64,000 nucleotides of DNA from Delphinus delphis (GCF_949987515.2 NC_082698.1:29788070-29852069); one strand, 5' to 3'; positions 1 through 12,074 are shown, counted from the stretch's first letter. A program made the numbers and translations. The notes: generated by a model from the sequence alone, not told the origin.

Positions 1-365
1 CTTGGGCTGTGATGGTAAGACAAAGAATTATCCCTCTGACTATGCACACTCAGAACTCTTAAAAGGACAGCAGGATTAACTCCTTAGATGTCAGTCGCCT
101 GGCATGTGTCCTGCCCACAAGCCAGCCACTCCCCTTTCATAACCCATTCTGACTCTGTCGTCTGTGAATTTAAAACCTTTTGAGTTTCATTTATATTTTA
201 AGCTTGTTTTCTTTTCTTTGGATTACAAATGCCATAAATTTTCGACCTGTTGAATAGTGCTTCCTTTATTTGTCCTAGATATCAGCTTTTTCTCCTTGCC
301 CAGCTCTTAGACTCCTGTAAGGTAGAAGACGATGAATCCTTTTTTTTTTTTTAATGAAGCACTAA

Positions 366-565
366 TAGCTTCTTTTTTAAAAAATATTTATTTATTTATT
401 TGGTTGTGCCCAGTCTCAGTTGCTGCAGGTGGGCTTCTTAGTTGTGGCATGTGGACTCTTAGTTGCGGCATGCATGTGGGATATAGTTCCCTGACCAGGG
501 ATCAGACCTGGGCCCCCTGCATTGGGAGCGCGGAGTCTTAACCACTATGCCACCAGGGAAGTCCC
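366..565 (-). mobile_element. CHR-family SINE, older copy
   Basis: Read on the - strand it begins gggacttccctggtggcata and ends in an A/T-rich tail; the body matches the tRNA-derived CHR SINE. The tail on the + strand is the run of T and ATTT at 373-400. Possible degenerate duplications are gatgaatcc (331) and gataaatct (573). The copy is diverged compared with the others. Confidence 0.85.
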
Positions 566-817
566 AAAAGGCGATAAATCTTTAGGGGAAGCCATAGAGA
601 CCCTTTCCTTATACGGCACAACGATTTCAACAATCATAGGGCCGGAAGGGATCTTGAACATGGGCAAGTTGAACTAGCTTTTCCAATTCCACCCACCAGA
701 TCTCCCCCTTCCTTGTAGTTGCCCCGTCTGCTGGAGTATACTCAGTGACAGAGCACTCGCTACGTCCATGAGCACCAGCTCCAGCTTTGCAGAATGTCTT
801 TTTAATGGTGTCCCCAC

Positions 818-960
818 CAGCTTCATTGAGGTATAATTGACATATAGCATTGTATAATTTTTGTATACAGCTAGATGATTTGATACACACATATATATTG
901 AAATGATTACCACAACAGGGTTAGTTAACACAGCCATCACCTCACAAAATGTTTTTTGTT
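818..960 (-). mobile_element. L1 3' UTR fragment
   Basis: The + strand reads as the antisense of a mammalian L1 3' end: cattgaggtataattgacat, then gatttgatacacacatatat and ggttagttaacac. No tail or duplication is resolved. Confidence 0.75.
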
Positions 961-979
961 GTTGCTGCTTAAAAATCAG

Positions 980-2175
980 CCTCCCCTAAGATAGAATGAT
1001 TCATGTGGCAATGGATTAGAGTTGGAGACATCATTGTGACCTCACGTCTAGCTTAATATAGATACAGATGGTTACATATAAAAATATTTATAGATACGTA
1101 TAGATACATGGGTTAGTATACTTCCTTGCTCTGTCATCTGAGGGCCTAGAAGCAGTGGACACTTCAGTAGCAATGAGCACACTGAGTCCCTATGTCTATG
1201 TTTCTAAAAACATTCTTCAATAAAAGGAACCAGGGCTTCCTGGAGAAATGGCTGATTCTAGGACTAGGGCAGGAAATATACAAGACAAACCTGGAGCATC
1301 TGGTAGTGCTAGAATGTAAGGACGTGATCAAAAATCCACAATGATGGGTATGTTAAACAGGCCAGGAGCCAATGGGAAGAGCTCCCAGTGGCCAAGGCTG
1401 GAGCGGTTTGAACAACAACAGAAAGAAGTATTGAATTATAACCCAAAGTATAAAACAAATAAATGAGCAAATATATAAGTGAGGGAGAATAGATAAATCT
1501 ACCATGTAGAAGAATTCCAAATAACTTATATAGATCCTCCATCCTCAAGGAGGTGAAGCATAGCTCCCTACTCCTTAAGTGTGGGACCTCCCTCCAAAGG
1601 GTGCAGTATGTCAAGGAAGGGGAAGACTAACTTTGTAGCGGGCAAATCTGACAAACACGCCCGCAGCCAGGTGATCAAGGTCAACATCAATAGGAATAAG
1701 TCCTGTTGATAGTAGGTACCCTTGATATGAGGTGATGAAAATGGGTCTTTACCTCTGTGGTTTTTCTTCCCAAAACCCATAACCCGGGTCTAACCATGAG
1801 AAAAACATCAGGAAAATCCCAACTAAGTGACATTCAACAAAATACCTGATCAGTACCCCTGAAACTGTCCAGGTCATCAAAACTAAGGAAAGTGAAAAGG
1901 TGTCACAGCCAAGAAGAGCCTAAGGAGACATGACAACTAAATGTAATGTGGTGTCATGGATGGGATCTGGGATAGAAAAGGGACCTTAAGTCAAAACTAA
2001 GGAAATCCGAAGAAAGCATGGACTTTAGTTGATGACTCGAGACAAATGTAACGTGCTAATGTAGGATGTTAATGATAGAAGAAATTGAGTATGGGATATA
2101 TGGGAACTCTATGCCATATATGCTGTTTCTCTGTAAATCTAAAACTATCCCAAACTTAAACGTTTCTTTTTTAGA
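980..2175 (+). mobile_element. Old L1 (L1M-type) 3' end
   Basis: The segment reads as the 3' UTR of an old L1. It has aaaaggaaccagggcttcct near 1215, the stretch around gacatgacaactaaatg (1928), and the terminal tgtaaatctaaaactatccc near 2131. It ends in an A-rich remnant about 2175. There is no intact ORF2. The left boundary is uncertain. Confidence 0.7.
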
Positions 2176-2774
2176 AAGTCAGCCTTTCCTGCCTACCACT
2201 CACCTTGGCTCTGTCCTTGGCCTGAGTCCACTCCCCAGCACAGCCATCAGACTCACCTCTCCCCCTTCTCATCTCCAAGTCAGTTATCTCCATCTCCTTT
2301 ATCAGATCCTCTGAGTCCTGGTTTCAGTGTCTCTCACTGACCAGATCACCCTTCTCCAGGCAGCTCAGTTTGACAACTGCCCCCCGAGTTCATTGACTTG
2401 CCCAGAACTGAACACAGCACTCTGAGTGTGGCTGCTCAGCCCAGGGAAGGGCAGGGCTCTGTCACCTCCTTCAGTTGGTACACTATATCTCTATTAGTAT
2501 AAGCCACAGTGACTTCAATGACTTGTACTTTGGGGGGCTGCCACCTCATATTAATATCTCAACTCAACACCCCATGTTTTTCAAACAGACTCACTACAAT
2601 CAACATAAGGAATAACTCTCTGCAAAGTTGAAGCTTACCCAAAAGATGGGGGATTGCCTCTGGAGGTAGTGAGTGTTCCATCAATGGGAGTATTCAAGTA
2701 CACTTGGCAGTACAAAGAAAGGGGAGATTTGGCAGGTGGAACTGAAGAAGGAAGTTGAATCCAATAACATTTAA

Positions 2775-2950
2775 AATCCCCTGGACAAGTTACCTAACCG
2801 CTCCTGCCTCACTTTCCTCATCTTTAAAACAAGAATTACAATAGAACCTACCTTGCATGGTGTTGAGGATTAAGTACATTAATATGTATAAAGGCACTTA
2901 GAACAGTTTTTAGCACACAGTACTCTATAAGCATTTGCTATTATTTGAAG
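2775..2950 (+). mobile_element. MIR
   Basis: It contains the MIR core order: ggacaagttacctaac, ctcactttcctcatctttaa, the gaggattaa segment and cttagaacagtttttagcac. Confidence 0.75.
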
Positions 2951-2989
2951 TTACTATTTAATATTTGTTTCAAAGATGGAGATGGTCCA

Positions 2990-3245
2990 AGTATAAGACC
3001 TGCCAGCAGCCCCTATAAATCACTCCTGACCCAGGTCCCTTTTGGATCCTGGCTCCCTCCCAGCTTTATGTCATTTGCCCATTTGATCAGGAGGCCCATC
3101 AGTGTCCCGTTCCAGTTCATCTGTGTGCATGTTGAATAGAAGGGGATGGAGGGAAGAGCCCAGTGGTAAGTGTGATGGGGTGATAAGGCTGAGTCTCCCA
3201 CCAGCTGGGCTGGGGTGACGCTGGGAAAATGAAATACCCTTCATC
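2990..3245 (-). mobile_element. CR1/L3-like LINE fossil (reverse-transcriptase piece)
   Basis: On the - strand two neighbouring frames carry pieces that look like a CR1/L3 reverse transcriptase: GSSLHPLLFNMHTDELERDT in one, and GLLIKWANDIKLGG in another. The second resembles the F-ADDTKLGG catalytic segment with the active-site Asp-Asp degraded. The frames shift between them, so it is long dead. The family call is by resemblance only. Confidence 0.5.
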
Positions 3246-3784
3246 TCTCGGCACCAGATTGGTCTCCGCACAAATTATGACAAGCGCCTTACACATGCTA
3301 ATGACCAGCTTCCTTTGCTTTTAAAGACCAGTCATTTCAGGAACATCGGGGTAAATGATGGGTTCAGTAGCTACTGAGAAAGAAGTTAGAGGTGCTGGCA
3401 TCTGAACTTAATTAGACTCCTGTGCTCCTTATAAGACCTGATAAGGTCAGGCAAATACATTCAGCATTAATAACATTATCAGCACCGTGTGGTTGCCAAG
3501 CCTTGCCAGAGTCAATGTGTCAAGTTTTTGTGACTTGAAACATGTGGCTTCTGTTCACACTCGGGCTTGTTTCTTATGTGCCAGCAGCTGGTGCCACATC
3601 TGGAAAGCCTGTCTCTGCTGAGACTTCTTTTCTCCTATGAGTGTTTTATGGGACACCCCACCCCAATCCTTTTAAGAGAAAAGAGCTCATTCGTTCATTC
3701 TCTGACGGCCTGTCAAGGGTCAAGAGGCAGCCCTGTGCATTAGCTGCAGGGGGACCCAAGTGGACAAGGTGAGCTCATGGTCCA

Positions 3785-3990
3785 GGGCAGTGAGCCTTGA
3801 ACATCAATGTGCAGAATAACTCTGGGGGAGGGGGTGCTTAGGAGAGAGGCATCTCCAGACCCTACTCCAAGCCCACTGGGTTAGAACTGTGGGGCGGGGA
3901 GGGGGCGGGGTCATGGCCTGGGGCTCTGCATTTCTCACATGCTCCCCAGGTGACTCTGATGCAGGTGATCTGACGACCACACTTAGGAAA
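3785..3990. mobile_element. MER5A/MER20-like hAT relic
   Basis: It has the ordered motifs tgagccttgaacatc, ggggctctgcatttctcaca and ccaggtgactctgatgcagg, typical of this small non-autonomous hAT-Charlie group. Confidence 0.6.
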
Positions 3991-4199
3991 TACTCATCTA
4001 AGGGTTGTCAGTCGCCCATAAGCCACCCACCATGATGGCCTCGGATCATAGGTGTCATTAGCAAGTATTTCCTTCTGTCTTGAAACAGGATCAAGTGAGA
4101 CTTCACGGAGGCTTACAGCACAAGCTGAAGCCTGAGAACTCATGTAGGTCGAAAGATAGTAAAATGGTCACTGAGATCTGATTTTGAACGGAAATACGT

Positions 4200-4445
4200 T
4201 TAAGGCATGAGCCCTGGAGACAGACAAACTGGAATGAACTCCAGCTCCTCACTTGGTGTCTGTATGTTCTTAGGCAAGTTATATCAGCTCTCTGAGCCTC
4301 AATTTCTTCATCCATAAAGGGCACCTACCTGCCTCTACCTCTCAGGGCTGACAGGTTTAAGAAGGGAATAAAGAATAAATATCATAGTGCAGGGTATTTA
4401 CCAAATTGTCAGTAAATTGCTCCACAAATGATAGCTACTAATAAA
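4200..4445 (+). mobile_element. MIR
   Basis: The order of motifs is MIR-like: gagccctggagacagac, cttaggcaagttatatcagc, ctgagcctcaatttcttcat, and then a diverged tail. Confidence 0.75.
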
Positions 4446-4554
4446 AATCGTACTAACAAGAAGTAACAGTCAAATACGATTCTACCTTACTGAGGAGTTT
4501 CTAGGTTATCTTGTACAGGCCATCAAGGTTTTAAAAGCAGAGTTTGTATTTCAT

Positions 4555-4612
4555 TTAGTCAGCCAATAAAGATTTATTGTGCACCTACTACGTGCCAGGC
4601 TGCGATGAGCAC
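4555..4612. repeat. Old interspersed repeat, tgtgccaggc family
   Basis: It reads gccaataaagatttattgtg then cacctactacgtgccaggct, the common start of an old mammal-wide repeat seen at several other places in this window. Confidence 0.5.
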
Positions 4613-4714
4613 CGGAGCTGATTAGTCTGTGTTTAAGAAGACGGCTCTGGTGGCCGGATTGAGGGATGGATTGGAGGCAAGAGATCATTACAGACCGTTG
4701 CGACGGCCCAAGCC

Positions 4715-4908
4715 AGTGGTCCTCAAACTTGAATGGGCATCAGAATCACCTGGAGGCCTACTTAAAAACACATTTTTCTGGGTTTCATCCTCAGAGTTTC
4801 TGATGTGAGGAGTCTGGGTTTGGGGTCTGAGAAATTTGCATTTTTAACTAGCTCCAGGGATGCTGATACTGCTGGTCAGGAGACCACTCTTTGAGAACCG
4901 CCAGTCCA
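4715..4908. mobile_element. MER5A/MER20-like hAT relic
   Basis: It runs from agtggtcctcaaacttgaat to ctttgagaaccgcc, giving the near-complementary ends (tggttctcaaa / tttgagaaccac) of this family, about 190 bp. Confidence 0.75.
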
Positions 4909-5233
4909 GGCAAAAGAGGAGAACGTGAAAACATAAAGAAGATGTAGGCACTAACTAGGGATGGTGCGGAGCTGGTTCTAAAACGGACAGGAAATGGTGA
5001 TGACACGGCCCCAGGGACACTGTGGCTGGGCAGCCTCTGCGTCCAGCTTCCAGGTTTGCTTGTCCTTGGATTTTCTGTGCACCTTGGGGTCCTGCCAGCC
5101 CACCAGCTTCAGGGGTAAGGAGGAGGTGCTGGCCATTGTGGGCTGGCCGTACCTTTGGAATCTTTAGTCCTGTTGTCCCAGCAGGGTTTCCCAATGTGGT
5201 CTCTCTATCTCTGTGTATGTTCAGAGGAGAGCC

Positions 5234-5253
5234 TTTTTTTTTTTTTTTTTTTT
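5234..5253. repeat. Poly-T tract
   Basis: This is a run of 20 T bases just before the CpG-containing unique segment at 5260-5800. Confidence 0.95.
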
Positions 5254-6524
5254 AAATGCCTTTCTATTCCTCCCGGGATGTTGATGCCGCCAAGATGCGC
5301 GGGTACCGTTCCGCAAGAGTGCCCGAGGTGTGTATTGAATTTCGGTCCTGGATCATTTAATGCATGCTGACAGAGAGAGCGGCTGTTGTTGGGATTCATG
5401 TGGAATTCTCCACCTTTTCTATTTTCTGTACGGAAAGACCGCAGAGGCTTGCTCAGCAGCCGGCCCCGAGTTCCCTGCCTGTAAGATCCTCGTGGCACCA
5501 GGAACCCCCGGTCCCCGCGGCATTGCCAAAGCTCCTGTGAAAGCCAGTGGAAAATTGGAACATTTGTGCAGGTCTTCAGAACATCCGTTTCGTTTAAAGC
5601 TCTCCGCAACTGGAGCCGTTACTGAATCAAACAGCGAAAGAAACACCAATCAATAGCCTAATAATATTATGCTCTGAAATGTGTTCTTTAATAATGACTG
5701 TGAAGCTCTTTGAGGCTGGAATGAGTCTGTGTGTGCACTAAATGGTGATCTGCATTAATTCCTTTCCAGCTGCTAGTTTTGAAAAATGGTTCTGAGTATC
5801 TCTTACTGATGCAGGGTGTCCTGTTTTCTGTGGATCAGAAAACTTCTCCTGGGTAGCTGGCTGTGGCCCACCCCCCCTCCTGGTCTTGTTTGGGAAGGCT
5901 GCTTCGGATCCTCTCAACCTCTCCTTTCTTTTACCTAGAGTGTTGCCTAAGAAACTGGACAGGGAGACCCAGCCCTGTGACCTGAGACCCAGTTACAGAC
6001 GGGCACTGAGTGAAGGGCACAGCCACAGGTATGGAGGCTGCACGCCCAAGAATAGGGATCTGTTCCTGAGCACAGTGAGGCCCCAGGGCTTTCTGAAGAG
6101 AGTTAAAGACATGGAAACTGTCTTCTGGGATCTTGTGTTCTAAAACAGACACCACCAAAAAGGGTAGACACCAGCAATAAATGCATATGGAAATTAACCA
6201 GTTACCATTCAAATTAGATGCAAGCCTGGGGTAGGTGCTTATTGTAGACAAAGGCATGAGATCAATGCATGTGAGCATTGGGGTGTTTATGTTTAAGTGG
6301 AGTCAGAATTCTCTTCCTTAGCCACCACCACCCTAAGGGGAGGAAGAACGAGAAGAGAGTGTATATTGGCTTTGGGTTTAGGATTGGGAGGCCTTAGAGA
6401 AGTTAATAATTTCCCCAAGATCCTACATCGACTTGGTCTACTCCATGAACACATTCCCCCCCTCTCCTTTCCCTCTGACCCAAGATCCAGACTGATATGT
6501 TTTCTAATATCATTGAAATTATTT

Positions 6525-6605
6525 TCATTGGTTTTAGAAAAAAATTATATTGAAGAATTTAAAACATATACAAAAGTAGACAGAATAGTATAATGAACCC
6601 CCTGT
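6525..6605. mobile_element. L1M-type fragment
   Basis: The stretch aaaacatatacaaaagtaga followed by cagaatagtataatgaaccc is characteristic of old L1 3' sequence. Only a short piece remains. Confidence 0.6.
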
Positions 6606-7189
6606 AATTGGGGTGGGTTTTTTCCCAGTCATTGATGTCCTGGAGTGAAGTATTGGTATCTCTTGTTCGAAGTAACAAAAGATGAGAAAAAGAACAGGTT
6701 GTTGGAGTAGGTAGGGGGTGGGGTGGAATACAGTGTTACAAGTGATAGAGAGCAGAATTTACCACTTCTGTTGACTTCCATTCCCTGAGGGGTCTTCAAA
6801 CTTGGACTGGTAGAACCAATAATCTACTAAGGGAACGCAGCCTAGGCAGGTGAGGTGCACAACTGAAATTAAATCACAAGACAAGGCACATCCCAGGGAC
6901 TGGGAACCAGCAGCTGTGCTCTTAAGGATACATGGTGATGCTGGAAGAATGATGCAGTTGGAGAAGAGAAGAGGCAAATTGTTTCAAACGGGGAAAAAAG
7001 AGTGCCTGTCAACTAACCAACAGTAAGTTGGAACAAATAGCTCATATACTTTTAGGACACCGTGTGATCACCAGGACCTAGCACCGGCTGCCTAAGAATA
7101 ATCGATACACAACTAACCTCGCTTCCTTGCAAGGAGGCATTTGGCTGGTGGATTGGCAGGATGCTATCTAGGGACATAGCTTAGTTTCA

Positions 7190-7440
7190 TTTTAGTGAAG
7201 CAGTTAACAGTCTCCCCATGTATTATTGTAACTAATATGTTGACCCATGAGGCAGATGATCATTCTCTTAGCAGGATCGCGGTCCTGAAAGTTGATTCCG
7301 AAAGGGAGGCTTTAAAGAAGACTGCCTGGGGCTCTGTCCCGGGTCCTACCTTGCTGAACCTCTTTCTTATCAATGACTCGGCTGAAGAAATGGAAATCGT
7401 ACTAATCAGAACTGTAAATGGCAACTAAGACCAGAGATGA
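7190..7440 (+). mobile_element. CR1/L3-like LINE fossil (reverse-transcriptase piece)
   Basis: A short frame near 7330-7410 translates to GSVPGPTLLNLFLINDSAEE, which resembles the GSVLGPLLFNIFINDL-E segment of CR1/L3 and L2 reverse transcriptases. The rest is too decayed to follow. Confidence 0.5.
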
Positions 7441-7525
7441 AAGAATTATGATCTGACATTTGAAGAGGAAAAGGTTTAGTATGCAAGCAGTTACTTTATC
7501 TTAGAAACACACTTGCACATATAGA

Positions 7526-7546
7526 TGTGTGTGTGTGTGTGTGTGC
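7526..7546. repeat. (TG)n microsatellite
   Basis: This is a pure TG run followed by an 8-base inverted pair, CACTTGTG then CACAAGTG. Confidence 0.9.
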
Positions 7547-8783
7547 ACTTGTGTGCACAAGTGTTTTTCATTTTCCACGTGGGTACCTGGTTTGACTTGG
7601 AGGACACTAGTGATGGTATGATGAGCTCTCCTTCCCGTAGAGAAAGGTAGAAAAAACATGACACTGCTGGTAATGATAGCTGCAATGTATGGAACGTCCA
7701 CCGTGTGCCCAATGACAAAGCAGGCTGTGCAGAAAAGAGTTTACATAGTGGGCCTAAGCCTGTTATCCTTAGAAAACCCCGTTTGCAGAGTTGGCCTTTG
7801 GCTGGCATATGGGAACTCGGACCTGGGGAGAGTTACCCCTACCCCCAGGAATTACCACGCCTAGACTGTGGTTTATGCCGAATACCTGCTTTCCTTCTGG
7901 GAGTATGGATTTTTGGTATGTCTGAGCAAAGGGTGCCTATTTGACCAGCTCTCAGTACAAACCCTGGGTGCTGAGTCTCTAAGGAGCTTCCCTAGCAGAC
8001 AGCACTTCACACGGGTTGTCACAACCTGTTGCTGGGGAAATTAAGCACATTCTGTGTGAATCTACTGGCAGGGGCCTCTTGGAAGCTTGTTCTTCCAGAC
8101 TTCATCCGTGTATCTTTTCCCTCTGCTTGTTTTGCTTTTTACCCCTTCTCTCTAATAAATTGTAGCCGTGAATCCTATATGCTGAGTTCTGAGAATCCTC
8201 CTGCAGAATCATTGAACGTGGGGTAGACTTGGGGAACCCTGATCCACAGGCTTGATTCTCATTACGTCATAGAATTTTTATAGCAATTCTATATTTATAG
8301 CTGGTAACTCACAGATCCAGAGCTTGAACCAGGTCTAACTCCAAAGATTCGCTTGTCTTTGGAATCACAGAGTAGCGTGTTGCTCTTTCACACTCCCTCT
8401 GACACGGGCCCTGAGACTTTCACGGAGAGTCCTGCTGTTCCTGGATTTCCAGACAGTCTCCCAGGCTCATCTAAGTGTCTTCTGGGGGTGAGAATGAATC
8501 ACTGAACAGCTCACCTTGAAGCAACAGGGGTGAGGGGTGATTCCTACTTTTTCAGGCCCATGGCATTTATTCCTGTTAGTTTCACCCCTGTGGACTCTCT
8601 CCACGCCTCTTTCTTGTTATCTGCCTCAGGAAGACCAGTTGATTGTATTTTCTGGTGAAGAAGGTGTCAGTGTGAGAGTAACCAAGGGTTAGGGGCTGAC
8701 GTTGGCTGCAGCCTCACCCCACCACATGGCCACGAGCCTGTCATCCCTCCCTGTTCCTATCAGATAAGAAAAGGGACATGCTC

Positions 8784-9025
8784 CAAACCCACAGAATGTA
8801 GAACCAAGACATAAACCATGGACTTTGGGTGATAACGATGTGTCAGTGTGGGTTCCTCGCTTGTAACAAATGCGCCACCGCAGTGAGGGATGTTGATTGT
8901 GGAGGAGGTTATATGTGTGTGGGATCAGGGGGCACATGGGAACTCTCTATGCCTTCCGCTCAGTTTTGCTATGAGTCTACAACTGCTCTAAAAAATAAAG
9001 TTTATTCATTAAAAAAAACAAAAAA
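8784..9025 (+). mobile_element. L1 3' end with target-site duplication
   Basis: It has the L1M 3'-terminal pattern: gggtgataacgatgtgtcag, then cacatgggaactctctatgc and ctctaaaaaataaagttta with an A-rich tail. The 10-base duplication ggacatgctc flanks it at 8774-8783 and 9026-9035. This suggests insertion of a 5'-truncated copy. Confidence 0.75.
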
Positions 9026-9794
9026 GGACATGCTCTAGCTCTCCAAGTGTGGTTTGGGGTATGGATTAGGGCAGCAAAAGATCACCACTTTCTTAAGAGG
9101 GTAAGTAATTTCTAACGTCCCCTGCTACTATCTTTATTAAATGCACTGAAATATCTTTGAAAGAGAAGAAATTGTCCCTTTTCTTTTGCCAACTGGGATA
9201 TGATATGTCTGTCCTCTCCTCCAGCCTGAGAAGGCATGGAATGCCCAGTTCTCTGACTTTAAACTGCATCCTTCACCTAAGGTGCCCTGGGCTGAGGGAG
9301 CCAGAGGTTTAGCGTGGAATTACCTTTTGTATGAGTATTCTGTTTCCAGTGCCCCCCACCCCTTGTCTGCTGTGGCTGCAACAGGACCCTCTCAGGAGTT
9401 AGAGGAGGCAAAGAAGGAAGGGACTTCCCGCATGCAGCCCTGGAGGTGGTACAGGGACGGGAAGGAGGAGGGCTCATAGGACCTGCCCCAGTGCACCCAA
9501 ATTCAAACCCACTTCTGCTGCTTGACACGGGAAGTGATGAGAGGTTATAGTACCTGTGAACAAATGTCATCGCCACTTCTGGTTTCTAAGTCCCTCCCCC
9601 ATCCTCCCCATCACCCCACTAATGTGTCTTTAACTCTTCACACGCTGTAAACCCAACTTCAAGGGTGTGAACAGTTCATCGCCCTTTAATGCAATAGCTA
9701 CAACCAATGCAGGGAGACAGCCCCACTGCTTCAAAAAGGTACCACCTTCTGAGTGCAGGGGACCAGCCAGCTGAAAGGCAAGCAGAAGGCTATG

Positions 9795-10035
9795 TAAGAA
9801 CATGAGCTCTAGGATCCCACAGGCCTGGGTTTGAATCGGCTTCTGCCACTTTCCAGCTGTGCAATTTCGGGCAAGTTGTTTAACCTTGCTGAGCCTTAGT
9901 TTCTTCATCCGTAAAATAGGGGTAATAATAGTTCCTACCTTATAGGGTTGTTGTGAGGATTAAATGAGATCATTTGGCAAAAGTGCACATTACTCACTGT
10001 AAGCACTCCGTGAATATCAGCGGCTGCTTCTGCTG
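9795..10035 (+). mobile_element. MIR
   Basis: A well-preserved MIR: cctgggtttgaatcggcttc, gcaagttgtttaaccttgct, taaaataggggtaataatag and the ttgttgtgaggattaaatga segment. Confidence 0.88.
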
Positions 10036-10275
10036 TTGACTGACATTGCTGATGCTGTTAGGAACAAGCCCGCCTTCCCAGGGCCCAGTGAAAACATACT
10101 CTTTTGGTTATCACTCACTCCCTCTCTCCCTACCCCTCAATTCTGTTACCTCTCGCCGCGTTCTAAAAACATCTACCATTGGCCCCTGTAGAGAGCCCAC
10201 CAATGCCAGACACACCCTTGCCCCAACGTCTTTTTGGAGCATTTCCTACTCTGCCCCAGAGCCATGCCTCTTCTC

Positions 10276-10486
10276 TCTTTTTTTTTTTTTTTTGCGGTAC
10301 GCAGGCCTCTCACTGCTGTGGCCTCTACTGCCGCGGAGCACAGGCTCCGGACGCGCAGGCTCAGCGGCCATGGCTCACGGACCCAGCCACTCCGTGGCAT
10401 GTGGGATCTTCCCAGACCGGGGCACGAACCCGTGTCCCCTGAATCGGCAGGCGGACTCTCAATCACTGCGCCACCAGGGACGCCCC
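10276..10486 (-). mobile_element. CHR SINE, young short subtype
   Basis: On the - strand it has the tRNA-like head with A box TGGCGCAGTG and B box GGTTCGTGCCC. The A tail is seen as the T run at 10278-10293. A perfect 10-base duplication, gcctcttctc, flanks it at 10266-10275 and 10487-10496. Confidence 0.93.
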
Positions 10487-10884
10487 GCCTCTTCTCGTAA
10501 AATGAGTGTTCTGCTTCTCACAGTGCACTTTCCAGAAAGTTCTCCCTGCCCTGTCACCTCCATCTGGGGGCACGTCTGTCACCCTGGCACACCACTGTGC
10601 CTTAAGAGGAACAGTCAAGATCTGTGTTAGTGCTCATTCCTTTTGTGAACCAATAGCTGTAGATTTCTGTGATTTAGAGGAAAATCTGACCCAAAGCAAA
10701 ATTTTTCTTAGTTTGGGTTTTGTTGATGGTAGCAGTGTTTTGTGTTTTTTTTTTTTTTGCTTAATTACCACTATGACTGAATATAACATTTAATGATCAG
10801 GGGAAGATTCTTTCCAAAATGAAGATGTAAACGAACAGGCAGTGCGAATCCTTTCTCTAGAGCGCTGGTCCTAGAGGGTGGTCA

Positions 10885-11110
10885 CGGGCGGGATTGAGAG
10901 CACAGCCTTCAGAGGCTCACGCAGACCAAGTCTGCACCGAGCACCACCACTTCACAACTAAGTGACCTTTGGGGAGTCACATGACCTCCTGGTCCTCACC
11001 TGTAAAAAGGGATAATCGGTTCACTGGGAGGGAACATGAGAACGTTCAGATAATGTCCTTAGCCCAGTGCCTGGCGGGCTGTAAGCAGTCAATAAATGCT
11101 AAGTTCTCAT
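10885..11110 (+). mobile_element. MIR
   Basis: Motifs in order: gattgagagcacagccttca, actaagtgacctttggggag, tcctcacctgtaaaaaggga and ccagtgcctggcgggctgta. Confidence 0.75.
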
Positions 11111-11160
11111 TATAACACGTTCTAAAATTCCGTCGGAACCTGTGCTTAAAGCAGATGTTT

Positions 11161-11479
11161 GGGGGACTTCCCTGGTGGCGCAGTGGTTAAGAATCCGCCT
11201 GCCAATGCAGGAGACACGGGCCCTGGTCTGGGAAGATCCCACATGCCACGGAGCAACTAAGCCCGTGCGCCACAACTACTGAGCCTGTGCTCTAGAGCCC
11301 GTGAGCCACAACTGCTGAAGCCCACGTGCCTAGAGCCCGTGCTCCACAACAAGAGAAGCCACCGCAATGAGAAGCCCGTGCACCGCAACGAGGAGCAGCC
11401 CTGGCTCGCTGCAACTAGAGAAAGCCTGCGCACAGCAACGAAGACCCAGCGCAGCCAAAAATAAATTAATTTTTTTTAA
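11161..11479 (+). mobile_element. CHR SINE, long older subtype
   Basis: It begins with ggacttccctggtggcgcag and carries extra internal ccgtgagccacaactgctga-type units, about 320 bp, ending in an A/T-rich tail. A 13-base duplication (aaagcagatgttt at 11148 and aaagcagctgttt at 11480, one mismatch) flanks it. Confidence 0.92.
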
Positions 11480-12074
11480 AAAGCAGCTGTTTTGGAATAT
11501 ATTGAAGAGGTTGGTGTCAGCCTGCTTCCTGAAACTCACGTGTCTCATTCAAATGGAAGCAAATGTAATCATAAGCCCTTAGCAGAGTCAGGTAAGCTTC
11601 CCTTTGCCACTTACATCACACCTTACAAGGAGCTGTACTTGGTCATCAAGGCAGCAGCTGCGTACTGCAAGGTCACCTAGAACCCCACAGATATCGGCAA
11701 GTAAACTTTCGTGACTACCAAAGATGTCAAAAAAGTCCCACCCCTCCTTCCAGGGCCCAGCTTTTGCAAGTTTCATCATTAGAGCCTCTTCAGGGACTCC
11801 TGTCTGAGGCAATGGCTGCACCTTGAATTCACCACGACTGGAACTCAGACCCTTTAGACATAAGTATGGATGACAGCTCCTAATACGTGAGCCAGGAAGA
11901 GTGACATCGCATGTCATTGTCCTGGGCTGATACCACCCCTCTCCTCTAGAAGCTCTAGTGAGGGGAAACCCACCTATTCTGGAGAAACATTTTCACTTTC
12001 AAGAGGTCCCAGATTGAATATCAAGGGAACTGATCAGTAGAGAAATGCACAAGCCAATGAAGATAACAATGAAA

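Noticed and set aside
10294..10486. tRNA-like A and B boxes
   Set aside because: These belong to the tRNA-derived head of the CHR SINE, not to a functional tRNA gene; the same holds for the other copies.
10046..10630. 194-codon open frame on the + strand
   Set aside because: It reads through the reverse CHR SINE at 10276, and the same peptide pattern appears at 23413, so it is repeat-derived.
11582..11690. Possible processed pseudogene (peptide YKELYLVIKAAAAYC)
   Set aside because: I could not match it to a known protein, the similarity does not extend, and there is no poly-A tail or duplication.
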